A DNA stretch of 64,000 bases from Flavobacterium johnsoniae UW101 (GCF_000016645.1 NC_009441.1:1674001-1738000), one strand, 5' to 3'. Shown: positions 38,176-45,656, counted from the first letter of the stretch. Numbers and translations are program-made. Notes: generated from the sequence alone by a model not told the origin.

Positions 38176-38338
38176 AATTTATTAAATTAACATTAAGCGA
38201 GGAAAAGTAATTGCTGAAAGTGCTAAAGGAGAGTTCCTGCTTTAGCATTTTTTACTACCGAAATCTTTGTTTCGGCATCCATAATGAACCGTTTCATTAT
38301 GAAGAGGTTGCAATCAGTTCAAATTTTTCCTCTGTATT
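38176..38338 (-). ncRNA. Structured metK leader, candidate SAM-II-like riboswitch
   Basis: On the minus strand the RNA begins near 38338. AGAGG pairs with CCTCT around a loop with ATTTGAACTGATTGCAA, matching the SAM-II pattern of a UUUG-type 5' segment and a UUGCA segment inside the first stem. Two extra hairpins follow (CATAATGAA/TTCATTATG and CCGAAA/TTTCGG), then a GCTAAAG element that pairs with CTTTAGC close to the gene. SAM-II aptamers normally have short loops; the inserted hairpins would make this a long-loop form, which I recall being described from Bacteroidetes but cannot check here. The gene context (metK) supports SAM sensing. Confidence 0.55.
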
Positions 38339-38344
38339 CGCGTG

Positions 38345-38373
38345 CAAAGGTATAAAACCATTTTGATTTGCAA
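38345..38373 (-). promoter_or_regulatory. Promoter of metK
   Basis: On the minus strand TACCTTTG (38345-38352) is preceded by TTG with an 18-bp spacer. It gives a leader of about 165 nt. Confidence 0.7.
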
Positions 38374-38425
38374 ATTAAAGTTCAACTTTTTTTATTTTTT
38401 ATAGCAGAAATTTAACAAAAGCATA

Positions 38426-38445
38426 CTATTTTGATAGGGTAATAG
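38426..38445. promoter_or_regulatory. Candidate operator A, sulfur dyad motif
   Basis: CTATTTTGATAGGGTAATAG has CTATT/AATAG ends in inverted orientation. The 13-mer GATAGGGTAATAG is repeated exactly at 53407-53419 in the promoter of the sulfate assimilation operon. It lies upstream of the TonB-receptor leader promoter. Confidence 0.55.
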
Positions 38446-38464
38446 AAAATATTTTGATTTTTGT

Positions 38465-38495
38465 TTGGCTGATTAAAAAATAGTTTGCAAATTTG
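38465..38495 (+). promoter_or_regulatory. Candidate promoter of leader A
   Basis: TTG at 38465-38467, a 20-bp spacer and CAAATTTG at 38488-38495 (one mismatch to TAnnTTTG). The same TTG-N20-CAAATTTG arrangement precedes leader C. Confidence 0.45.
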
Positions 38496-38519
38496 CCTTG
38501 TTAAAATCACAGAACAAAA

Positions 38520-38588
38520 ATGAAATTTACAGTTTGCAATATGATGTCTTGTAAGATGCCGGAATTCTCCGCAGAGACTCTATTGTAG
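38520..38588 (+). CDS. Met/Cys-rich leader peptide A (attenuator of the TonB receptor gene)
   Basis: A 22-codon frame begins MKFTVCNMMSCKM: four Met and two Cys codons, five of these within codons 6-13. It ends at TAG 38586-38588. It is followed by a terminator (38611-38640) and by a competing structure in which GCAGAG (38571-38576) and CTATTGT at the end of the frame pair with ACAAT..AATAG and CTCTGC, taking away the 5' arm of the terminator. A ribosome waiting at the Met/Cys codons would leave that 5' strand free and allow read-through. It is too short for usual gene prediction. The architecture is seen; the mechanism is inferred. Confidence 0.75.
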   Translation: MKFTVCNMMSCKMPEFSAETLL

Positions 38589-38607
38589 ATTTTTTTCAAC
38601 AATATAA

Positions 38608-38642
38608 TAGAACCTCTGCCCGCCGCAGAGGTTTTTTTTGTT
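38608..38642 (+). terminator. Attenuator terminator A
   Basis: AACCTCTGC (38611-38619) pairs with GCAGAGGTT (38625-38633) and is followed by a run of T. It lies between leader A and the receptor gene. The alternative partner of CTCTGC is GCAGAG at 38571-38576. Confidence 0.88.
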
Positions 38643-38700
38643 TCAAACCGAAAAAACTGTAAGTCTTTTAAGCCAAAAACAAATTAATCACTAAAAAGAA

Positions 38701-41547
38701 ATGAAAAAAAATGTACTAATCGTTTTGGGTCTTGTGACATTTTCAGGCCTTTATGCTCAGGACAATAAAACCGAGCAGGATTCTTTGAAGAATAATGAAT
38801 TGTCAGAAGTAACCATAATTGGATCAAGAAGTAAGAACAGAGTAAAAACAGATGTGCCGGTTCCGGTTGATGTTTTTAATATTGCCGATATTACAAAAGG
38901 AGCGCCGCAAACCAGCGTAACTCAAATTTTAAATTATGTTGCGCCGTCGTTTACAAGTAACGCAACATCAACTGCCGATGCAACAGATCACGTTGATCCG
39001 GCACAATTAAGAGGTTTAGGACCAGATCAGGTTTTAATTTTAGTAAACGGAAAACGAAGACATACCAGCGCATTGGTAAACATAAACGGATCGCCGGGAA
39101 GAGGATCTGTAGGAACTGATTTAAATGCCATTCCATCTTTTGCTATTGAAAGAATCGAAGTTTTGAGAGACGGTGCGGCTGCACAATATGGTTCAGATGC
39201 TATTGCAGGAGTTATCAATATCGTATTAAAGAAAAATGCCAACTATATTTCTGGAGGAGTTCAGTATGGAGCTAACTTGTCATCAGGTTCAAATAACTTT
39301 AAAGGAGGATCAGATGGACAAACAACCCAGATTGATTTAAATTACGGAACTTCTTTAGGAAAACCCGGAAGTTATTTAAACCTAACTGCTGTTGGTGTAA
39401 CAAGACAGGCAACAAGCAGAGCAGGAATTAGAAATAACGGAATTTTTAATGCTTATAATGCTGTAGAAAACAGAGCGGCTCAAAATGGAGTCGAAATCAA
39501 TTCATTGTTCAGTAATATTAATGCGACTGGAAATTCGGCACAAATTATAAGTTCGCTGCAGCAATATGCGCCGCAGGTAAGTTATTTTACAACAGCACAG
39601 CAAAATGCAATTGCATCGGCAACAACAATTGCTCAAATGCAGACAGCGCTTAATTTTGATGTTACTAATAATGAGTTAGCTTACAGAGGACAGCAAAGAG
39701 CAGATTATAATATGAGTGTGGGTCAGTCAGAATTGGCTTCGGGACAGGCATATTATAATGCAAAATATCCTTTAACCGAAACAACTTCACTATATTCATT
39801 TGGAGGAATCTCTTATAGAAACGGGAAATCGTATGCTTTTAACAGACTGCCAAACGGTTCAGGAACTTTCACGCAAGTGTATCAAAACGGATTTTTACCG
39901 GAAATTGAATCTAAAATTTTAGATGCTTCAGCTGCACTTGGGGTTACAACAAATATTTTAGGCTTCGATACAGATTTAAGCACCAATTTAGGAACCAATT
40001 CATTTAATTATGATGTAAACAATACTATCAATGCTACTTTAGGAACCAATTCACCTTTGAGTTTCGATGCTGGAAAAGTTTCATTTTTACAAAGCACAAC
40101 CAATTTAGATTTCAGTAAAAAGCTTGATGTTCTTTCTGGATTAAATGTTGCTTTTGGAGGAGAATTTAGATATGAAAATTACCAAATTAAAGCAGGAGAA
40201 GAAGCTTCATACGGATTATATGATGTAAACGGAGCTTTGGTAACCGGAATTTTACCAAGTACTTCACCTTTAATTGTTACTGATTTCTTTGGCAACAAAC
40301 GTGGAGCGGGAGCGCAGGGATTCTCAGGATTTCAGCCTTCAGATGCTAAAGAAAAAGACAGACAAAGCGGTGCTGCCTACATTGATTTAGAGTTGAATGC
40401 AACCGAAAAATGGCTGGTAAACGGAGCGGCACGTTATGAAAACTATTCAGATTTTGGAAGTACAGTTACTTTTAAATTAGCTTCTCTTTTAAAATTAACA
40501 GATAATATCAATTGGAGAGTTTCAGGACAGACAGGTTTTAGAGCGCCATCATTACAGCAAAAATATTTTGAAAGCAGTTCTACACAATTCATTAATGGGG
40601 CGCCTTATCAGGTTGGATATTTTACAAATGATTCTCAGGCCGCAAAAAGTATTGGTGTAGAAAATTTAAAACCAGAAAAATCAAAAAGCATCAGTACAGG
40701 ATTTACATTTAAAATTCCGGAAGCAAACATTACAATTTCTACAGATGCTTATTATACAAGAATCAACGACAGAATTGTTTTATCAGGACAATATGCAAGA
40801 CCAACAGATGCACAGATAAATGCTGCAACATCGCAGACACAAAAAGATGCTTTGACATTGTTTCAACAGGCATTTGATTTAAAAGGTGTTGAGAGAGCTT
40901 CATTCTGGACAAACGGAATTGACTCAGAAACAAAAGGAGTTGATTTAGTAATTTCTCAAAAATATGATGTAATTCAGGATTTTGTAATCAGAAACGATTT
41001 TGCTTTAAGTTTTAATGAAACAAAAAGAGTAGGCGCTTTAAATGTACCACAGTCTATTATTGATGCAGGAGGCGATCCTTATATATATTCATTTTTTCCT
41101 GAGTCAAGCCGAATTTATTTAGAAGAAGCAATTCCGAAATTAAAAGCAAACCTAACAACGACTTTCAGTATCAAAAAACTGGATATATATTTAAGGAACA
41201 GCTATTTTGGAAAAGTAACAGATCCGGGAGCAACAGATGTTAATTTAGATGGATTTTCTTCTGTTTACGAACATCCGGAATACAGTGCAAAACTAGTAAC
41301 CGATTTATCTTTTGGATACCAGATAAACGAACATTTTAGAGCGACTGTTGGATTTAATAATATAGGAGATGTTTATCCGGACAGAAATAATCCTTCGACT
41401 CCGGCTTTCACAAACACAACTCCAACTTTATCTCCGGCGCCAAGTACAGACTTAACAAACGCAAATCAGTTTGCATATTCAAGAGCTGTATCGCAATTTG
41501 GATTAAACGGAAGATTTGGATTTGCACGTTTAAGCTTTAAATTTTAA
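38701..41547 (+). CDS. TonB-dependent outer-membrane receptor
   Basis: The 948 aa protein has a signal peptide (MKKNVLIVLGLVTFSGLYAQ), a TonB-box-like region (NELSEVTIIGSRSKN), a plug domain (about 45-170) with VDPAQLRGLGPDQVLILVNG and IERIEVLRDGAAAQYGSDAI AGVIN-type motifs, and a barrel ending GRFGFARLSFKF. The family imports siderophores, cobalamin, peptides or other scarce nutrients. Here the gene follows a Met/Cys attenuator and faces metK, so uptake of a sulfur compound, methionine-containing peptide or similar is a reasonable inference, not shown by the receptor sequence itself. Confidence 0.9.
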   Translation: MKKNVLIVLGLVTFSGLYAQDNKTEQDSLKNNELSEVTIIGSRSKNRVKTDVPVPVDVFNIADITKGAPQTSVTQILNYVAPSFTSNATSTADATDHVDPAQLRGLGPDQVLILVNGKRRHTSALVNINGSPGRGSVGTDLNAIPSFAIERIEVLRDGAAAQYGSDAIAGVINIVLKKNANYISGGVQYGANLSSGSNNFKGGSDGQTTQIDLNYGTSLGKPGSYLNLTAVGVTRQATSRAGIRNNGIFNAYNAVENRAAQNGVEINSLFSNINATGNSAQIISSLQQYAPQVSYFTTAQQNAIASATTIAQMQTALNFDVTNNELAYRGQQRADYNMSVGQSELASGQAYYNAKYPLTETTSLYSFGGISYRNGKSYAFNRLPNGSGTFTQVYQNGFLPEIESKILDASAALGVTTNILGFDTDLSTNLGTNSFNYDVNNTINATLGTNSPLSFDAGKVSFLQSTTNLDFSKKLDVLSGLNVAFGGEFRYENYQIKAGEEASYGLYDVNGALVTGILPSTSPLIVTDFFGNKRGAGAQGFSGFQPSDAKEKDRQSGAAYIDLELNATEKWLVNGAARYENYSDFGSTVTFKLASLLKLTDNINWRVSGQTGFRAPSLQQKYFESSSTQFINGAPYQVGYFTNDSQAAKSIGVENLKPEKSKSISTGFTFKIPEANITISTDAYYTRINDRIVLSGQYARPTDAQINAATSQTQKDALTLFQQAFDLKGVERASFWTNGIDSETKGVDLVISQKYDVIQDFVIRNDFALSFNETKRVGALNVPQSIIDAGGDPYIYSFFPESSRIYLEEAIPKLKANLTTTFSIKKLDIYLRNSYFGKVTDPGATDVNLDGFSSVYEHPEYSAKLVTDLSFGYQINEHFRATVGFNNIGDVYPDRNNPSTPAFTNTTPTLSPAPSTDLTNANQFAYSRAVSQFGLNGRFGFARLSFKF

Positions 41548-41560
41548 AGTAAAAGAATAG

Positions 41561-41640
41561 ACCACAGATTATAAAGATTAGACGAATTAGCGCTGATTTT
41601 TTAAATCAATGTAATCTTATTAATCTGTGGCTAATTTTTT
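41561..41640. repeat. Palindromic CCACAGATTA element
   Basis: The left arm at 41562-41580 (CCACAGATTATAAAGATTA) and right arm 41612-41630 are inverted copies with two differences in 19. A T-run follows, so it may end the receptor transcript. It resembles the element at 18495-18612 in the CAGATT/AATCTG core. Confidence 0.7.
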
Positions 41641-41714
41641 TATGATATTAATTAAGCTGGAGAACTTAATTTAATTGAGTTAGAAAATTTTAATATAAAA
41701 TATCAAACTTTTAT

Positions 41715-41745
41715 TTGGCAGTTAGAAAAATAGTTATTACATTTA
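41715..41745 (+). promoter_or_regulatory. Candidate promoter of leader B
   Basis: TTG at 41715-41717, a 20-bp spacer and TACATTTA at 41738-41745. It would start the transcript about 40 nt before leader B. Confidence 0.45.
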
Positions 41746-41759
41746 CTCTATCGAATTAG
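41741..41759. promoter_or_regulatory. Candidate operator B, related to the sulfur dyad motif
   Basis: ATTTACTCTATCGAATTAG matches the reverse complement of operator A at 14 of 19 positions, with the core CTATC kept. It overlaps the -7 element and presumed start point. Confidence 0.4.
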
Positions 41760-41790
41760 TCGAGTTTAAAAAAGATAAATTTTAAAAGAA

Positions 41791-41871
41791 ATGAAAACAA
41801 TAGCAGGAAAAAATATGATGTGTTGTAGTATGATGCAAATGTGCATCCAACCTTGCTGTTGCCAAAAGTAA
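41791..41871 (+). CDS. Met/Cys-rich leader peptide B (attenuator of the metY operon)
   Basis: This 26-codon frame has six Met and six Cys codons, including the runs NMMCCSMMQMC and QPCCCQK before TAA. Such composition does not arise easily by chance. The last codons (CCAAAAG, 41862-41868) can pair with CTTTTGG (41907-41913), enclosing two small hairpins (AAAGAT/ATCTTT, TTATAG/CTATAA), which prevents the terminator at 41902-41932. Ribosome position therefore decides between the two structures. The downstream genes make homocysteine/methionine, exactly the amino acids counted. It is the clearest of the three leaders. Confidence 0.85.
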   Translation: MKTIAGKNMMCCSMMQMCIQPCCCQK

Positions 41872-41901
41872 AAGATACAATCTTTGTTATAGTTACACTA
41901 T

Positions 41902-41938
41902 AAGCCCTTTTGGTCGCCATCCGAAAGGGCTTTTTTCA
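41902..41938 (+). terminator. Attenuator terminator B
   Basis: AAGCCCTTT (41902-41910) pairs with AAAGGGCTT (41924-41932), followed by T-run. It lies 30 nt after leader B and before the small gene at 41963. Confidence 0.9.
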
Positions 41939-41962
41939 TTTCAACACTTTAAATTAAAAATC

Positions 41963-42151
41963 ATGAAAACATTAAATTCCATAGCAGTAGAATATTTATT
42001 GAGAAACGATTCTCAAAATGACAATAACAAATCAGAAAATCTAACAAAAGAAATCACAAGAATCAATTCAGAACAAGATAGAAAAGTTCAAAAATCATTA
42101 CTGTTTCAAATGTATGATCTTGAAATAGAAGGAGAATTTTCTTTTGCTTAA
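41963..42151 (+). CDS. Small protein of unknown function in the metY operon
   Basis: The 62 aa protein starts MKTLNSIAVEYLLRND, with a polar, Asn/Lys/Glu-rich middle, and ends with VQKSLLFQMYDLEIEGEFSF. It has no signal peptide or membrane helix. It stands just after attenuator B and 73 bp before metY. A second small gene after attenuator C (45273-45464) has the same size and a similar C-terminal K-SLLF-x-MY segment, so the two look related. I recognise no domain; a regulatory or enzyme-partner role is possible. Confidence 0.6.
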   Translation: MKTLNSIAVEYLLRNDSQNDNNKSENLTKEITRINSEQDRKVQKSLLFQMYDLEIEGEFSFA

Positions 42152-42224
42152 TCACCACAAAATTTAATTACAATCAGATAACAATATATAATAGTATTAA
42201 CAATACCTAAAAAACTAAGAAATC

Positions 42225-43529
42225 ATGAGCACACAAAAATTTGCAACAAACGCATTACACGCAGGACACGATGTTACCAAAAATTCAGGAACAAGAGCAG
42301 TACCAATTTATCAGACATCATCATACGTATTTAATAATGCCGATCATGCTGCCAATTTATTCGGTCTTGCCGAAGCCGGATTTATTTACACAAGATTAAA
42401 TAACCCAACAAACGATGTTTTAGAACAGAGGCTTGCCACACTCGAAGGCGGTATTGGAGCTGTAGTTACGGCATCTGGAGCATCAGCAATTTCTACCACT
42501 TTATTAACTTTATTAAGAACCGGCGATCATATCGTCGCATCAAATAGTTTATACGGCGGTACTTACAACTTATTAAGCGTAACATTACCTCGTTTAGGAA
42601 TTACAACCACTTTTGTAGACCCTTCAGATCCACAAAATTTCACTAAAGCAGCAAAAGAAAATACCAGAGCATTTTTTGTAGAATCTTTAGGAAATCCAAA
42701 ATTAGACGTATTAGACTTAAAAGCAATTTCGGCAGAAGCCAAAGCATTTAAAGTGCCATTTATAGTAGACAATACAGTTGCGACACCTTATTTATTAAAC
42801 CCAATTAAATATGGTGCCGATATTGTAATTCACTCATTAACTAAATATATAGCCGGAAACGGAACATCATTAGGCGGTGTAATTATCGATGCCGGAAACT
42901 TTGACTGGGCTAATGGAAAATTTCCTGAATTTACAGAGCCGTCTGCAGGATATCACGGATTAGTATATCACGAAGCTTTAGGAAATGCAGCCTTTATTGC
43001 AAAAGCAAGAATCGAAGGATTACGAGATTTCGGAGCTGCTTTGAGTCCGTTTAATGCTTTTCAGATAATTCAGGGATTAGAAACACTTCCAATCCGAATT
43101 AAAAAACACAGTGAAAATGCTTTGGTTCTGGCCGAATGGTTAGAAAAACAAGATGAGGTAGTCTGGGTAAATTATCCAGGTTTGAAATCAAATAAATATT
43201 ATGATTTAGCCAAAGAATATCTTCCGGAAGGGCAAAGCGGTATTATCACCTTTGGATTAAAAGGAGGTTTTGACGCCGCTAAAAAAGTAGTAGACGAAAC
43301 GAAGTTATTCTCGCTTTTGGCCAATATTGGCGACACAAAATCGCTGATTATTCACCCTGCAAGCACTACTCACCAGCAATTGTCTGAAGAAGACCAATTG
43401 GCTACAGGAGTATCAAAAGATTTAGTCCGACTTTCTGTTGGAATAGAAGATGTTGAAGATTTAATTGCCGACTTACAAGCGGTTTTTGAAAGCGTAACCC
43501 AATCGCAGTACAGCATCAATAAGAATTAG
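42225..43529 (+). CDS. metY: O-acetylhomoserine sulfhydrylase (aminocarboxypropyltransferase)
   Basis: This PLP enzyme makes homocysteine directly from O-acetylhomoserine and sulfide. The 434 aa length and motifs match MetY of the Cys/Met metabolism family: TNALHAGHDVTKNSGTRAVP at the N-terminus, SGASAISTTLLTLL, and the PLP-lysine in IVIHSLTKYIAGNGTSLGGV. The long insert before FTEPSAGYHGLVYHEALG is a MetY hallmark. It is controlled by attenuator B. A second, shorter sulfhydrylase (metZ) lies in the same island under a SAM riboswitch. Confidence 0.94.
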   Translation: MSTQKFATNALHAGHDVTKNSGTRAVPIYQTSSYVFNNADHAANLFGLAEAGFIYTRLNNPTNDVLEQRLATLEGGIGAVVTASGASAISTTLLTLLRTGDHIVASNSLYGGTYNLLSVTLPRLGITTTFVDPSDPQNFTKAAKENTRAFFVESLGNPKLDVLDLKAISAEAKAFKVPFIVDNTVATPYLLNPIKYGADIVIHSLTKYIAGNGTSLGGVIIDAGNFDWANGKFPEFTEPSAGYHGLVYHEALGNAAFIAKARIEGLRDFGAALSPFNAFQIIQGLETLPIRIKKHSENALVLAEWLEKQDEVVWVNYPGLKSNKYYDLAKEYLPEGQSGIITFGLKGGFDAAKKVVDETKLFSLLANIGDTKSLIIHPASTTHQQLSEEDQLATGVSKDLVRLSVGIEDVEDLIADLQAVFESVTQSQYSINKN

Positions 43530-43554
43530 GTTTTTTTGTTTTTTGTTTGAAAAA

Positions 43555-43592
43555 TTGCCTTTAGCAGCGTGAGTTCTGCTAGAGGTGATTTT
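43555..43592 (+). terminator. Terminator-like hairpin between metY and the HSD-like gene
   Basis: CCTTTAGCAG pairs with CTGCTAGAGG with one internal mismatch, followed by GATTTTTTAT. It would reduce expression of the downstream gene relative to metY. Confidence 0.6.
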
Positions 43593-43639
43593 TTATGAAA
43601 AGAAAATCATCATACAGATATATTTTAAAAATTAAAATT

Positions 43640-44728
43640 ATGTCAAAGCTTAAAATAAATATCATCCTATTTGGAATAGGAAATATAGGAAGCACATTAA
43701 TCAATCAGATTATCGAAAGTCAGGAGTTTTTTCTGCAAAGCAAAAATGTTGATTTTCATTTTCCTATCATCACCAATTCTACAGTAGCCTTTTTCGAGAA
43801 AGAAGGTGTTGGATATGCCTGGGAAACCAATTTTAGAGAATTGGCTGTTCCGTTTAGAGTCGAAGATATTATTGAATTTGCAAAAGAAAACGAATTCGAA
43901 AATCTTATTGCCGTTGATGCCACTGCCAGCGACGAATTGATTGGTCATTATAATACTTTAATCGAAAACGGATTCAATATCGTGGCTGTAAACAAAAAAG
44001 CCAATACGCTCCCAATTGATCTCTATAAAAAAATTAGGGAAAATCTAAAAAAATACGACAAAGAGTTCTTGTATGAAACCTCCGTAGATACAGGATTTCC
44101 GGTTTTGCAGACATTAAGAGATTTGTATTATTCAGGAGAAAAAATAACCAAAATACGAGGTGTGTTTTCAGATAACCTGAGTTATGTATTTAATCGTTTT
44201 TCGGCCGAAGAAAACTCTTTTTCCTCTATTTTAAAAGATGCCAGCCTTCTCGGATTAATGCGTTCTACATTTAAAGAAGATCTGTCTGGAAATGATACAG
44301 CCAGAAAATTATTGATCCTGACGAGGGAAATAGGAAAAGAATTCGAATTTTCAGATATCAAAATTCATCCTCTGATAAGAGAAGAACATTTAGAAAAAAA
44401 TGGAATACTGAATAAAGATGCTATTGATAAATCATTTAAAATTGCCAAAATAACCCAAAAAGACAATCACGTCTTACGATATATAGGAGAATTTGATGTT
44501 GAAAAAAATACTCTCGAAGTAAAATTAGTCTCAGAACCTGTAACATCAGCAATTGGCCAGTTAAAAGGTTCAGACTCTATTTTCGAAATTTACACACAAT
44601 CTTATGCTAATACTCCAATTGTGCTTCAAAGCGCATCACCGTGCAAACAGGCAATTTCGAGAGGTTTAATAACCGATATTCTAAAAGTTGCAGAAAAAAT
44701 AAAAAATAAAGAAGCAGTCTGGCTTTAG
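43640..44728 (+). CDS. Divergent homoserine dehydrogenase-like protein
   Basis: The 362 aa protein has the NAD(P) loop FGIGNIGSTLI, the region IAVDATASDELIGHYNTLIE, VAVNKKANT with the catalytic-type Lys, and DLSGNDTARKLLILTREIGK. It matches the second half of the nearby thrA. Where thrA and true homoserine dehydrogenases have GYTEPDPREDL, this protein has GLMRSTFKEDL, so the Glu of the substrate site and an adjacent Asp are lost. It may be a non-catalytic or altered-function paralogue. The frame is open to 43595, but the SKLKIN start at 43640 matches the family. It lies in the metY operon behind a hairpin. Confidence 0.78.
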   Translation: MSKLKINIILFGIGNIGSTLINQIIESQEFFLQSKNVDFHFPIITNSTVAFFEKEGVGYAWETNFRELAVPFRVEDIIEFAKENEFENLIAVDATASDELIGHYNTLIENGFNIVAVNKKANTLPIDLYKKIRENLKKYDKEFLYETSVDTGFPVLQTLRDLYYSGEKITKIRGVFSDNLSYVFNRFSAEENSFSSILKDASLLGLMRSTFKEDLSGNDTARKLLILTREIGKEFEFSDIKIHPLIREEHLEKNGILNKDAIDKSFKIAKITQKDNHVLRYIGEFDVEKNTLEVKLVSEPVTSAIGQLKGSDSIFEIYTQSYANTPIVLQSASPCKQAISRGLITDILKVAEKIKNKEAVWL

Positions 44729-45062
44729 TGGTTTTTCAATATTAGATAGTTCTTTGACAGATTGAAACAGAAAGTTAGATATTTTTTGTAAGATTTAACC
44801 TTCTTTAATTCAAAATGTAATTTTGTAAGATGTTTTTTAACGATAAAAAGCTTTTTTTTAACGTTTTTTAAGAAAAAATAAGCTTTTATAACTTGCAATA
44901 TTAAAAAAATATTCGCAAATTTGTAAGACAAGTTAGAACTGTTAAAAAAGCAGTAATAATTGTTAAAATAGACAAAAACACTTTTTCGATTTTAATCACA
45001 TCAAAAAAGTTTATAAAAAATACTAAATGCAAGATTTTTTAAAAATAACAGTCAAATCACAA
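44729..45062. other. AT-rich promoter region before leader C
   Basis: No gene is visible. The word TTTGTAAGA occurs three times (44785-44793, 44822-44830, 44920-44928). A candidate promoter, TTG at 44893-44895, 20 bp, CAAATTTG at 44916-44923, would give a long leader (about 130 nt) before leader C; a nearer start cannot be excluded. Confidence 0.45.
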
Positions 45063-45128
45063 ATGAATAAGTCCCTACAGATGAACAAGATGTTCAATGT
45101 CGCACGTATTTGTGTATGCGTCTGTTGA
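45063..45128 (+). CDS. Cys/Met-containing leader peptide C (attenuator upstream of the metX region)
   Basis: This 21-codon frame has Met at 1, 7 and 10 and ends in ARICVCVC followed by TGA, so three of the last five codons are Cys. Just after the stop, CTAAAAG (45131-45137) can pair with CTTTTGG (45166-45172), enclosing a TAAGTT/AACTTA hairpin, and this disrupts the terminator at 45163-45192. The arrangement equals that of leaders A and B. The Cys codons lie closer to the antiterminator than in A and B, so the details of stalling may differ. Confidence 0.75.
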   Translation: MNKSLQMNKMFNVARICVCVC

Positions 45129-45160
45129 TACTAAAAGTATATATAAGTTGTATAAAACTT

Positions 45161-45199
45161 AGACCCTTTTGGTATTAAAAATCCAAAAGGGTTTTTTTA
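45161..45199 (+). terminator. Attenuator terminator C
   Basis: ACCCTTTTGG (45163-45172) pairs perfectly with CCAAAAGGGT (45183-45192), then a T-run. It lies between leader C and the small gene at 45273. Confidence 0.9.
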
Positions 45200-45272
45200 T
45201 TCCATTTAGCATCATAACAAAGAATTAAAGTAAACATAAGATTAAAAAATAACTAACATAAACTTAAACATC

Positions 45273-45464
45273 ATGAGCGCAATTAACTACTTAAGAAAAA
45301 AATTCAGAAGTACAAAAACTGAAAGAAACAATCCGCCGCCAGCAAATGAATTGATCCACCCAAGTTTCGGAATAACTGAAACAGATAAAAAAGCGGTAAA
45401 AAAAGCACCAAATTCATTGTTGTTTTTGATGTATTCTAAAGAAAATGAAACGCTTTTCATCTAA
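45273..45464 (+). CDS. Small basic protein of unknown function after attenuator C
   Basis: The 63 aa protein starts MSAINYLRKKFRSTKTERNN, has a Pro-rich middle (PPPANELIHPSFGITE) and ends KKAPNSLLFLMYSKENETLF I-type tail. The SLLF-x-MY segment is shared with the small protein at 41963-42151, which also follows an attenuator. It has no signal peptide or membrane segment. Conservation of size, position and motif supports that it is real. It precedes the metX riboswitch region by 190 bp. The function is unknown. Confidence 0.55.
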   Translation: MSAINYLRKKFRSTKTERNNPPPANELIHPSFGITETDKKAVKKAPNSLLFLMYSKENETLFI

Positions 45465-45595
45465 GTTGAAAAGTACCATCATACAGGGCTGAAACCTGCA
45501 TAACATTACTGGGCATAACGTTCGGTAATTTTGTGCGTACAATAGTTTCTGATTGAATTATGTTTAAGAAATTGAATAATCAGTTTCGATAAAAT

Positions 45596-45626
45596 TTGTT
45601 AGTTTAAGAAATTAGTAGTTAATTTG
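45596..45626 (+). promoter_or_regulatory. Candidate promoter of the metX riboswitch transcript
   Basis: TTG at 45596-45598, a 20-bp spacer and TTAATTTG at 45619-45626. It is placed correctly for a transcript starting about 25 nt before the SAM-I aptamer. Confidence 0.5.
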
Positions 45627-45656
45627 CACCGTTAAGTTCAAAAACGTATTGAAAAT

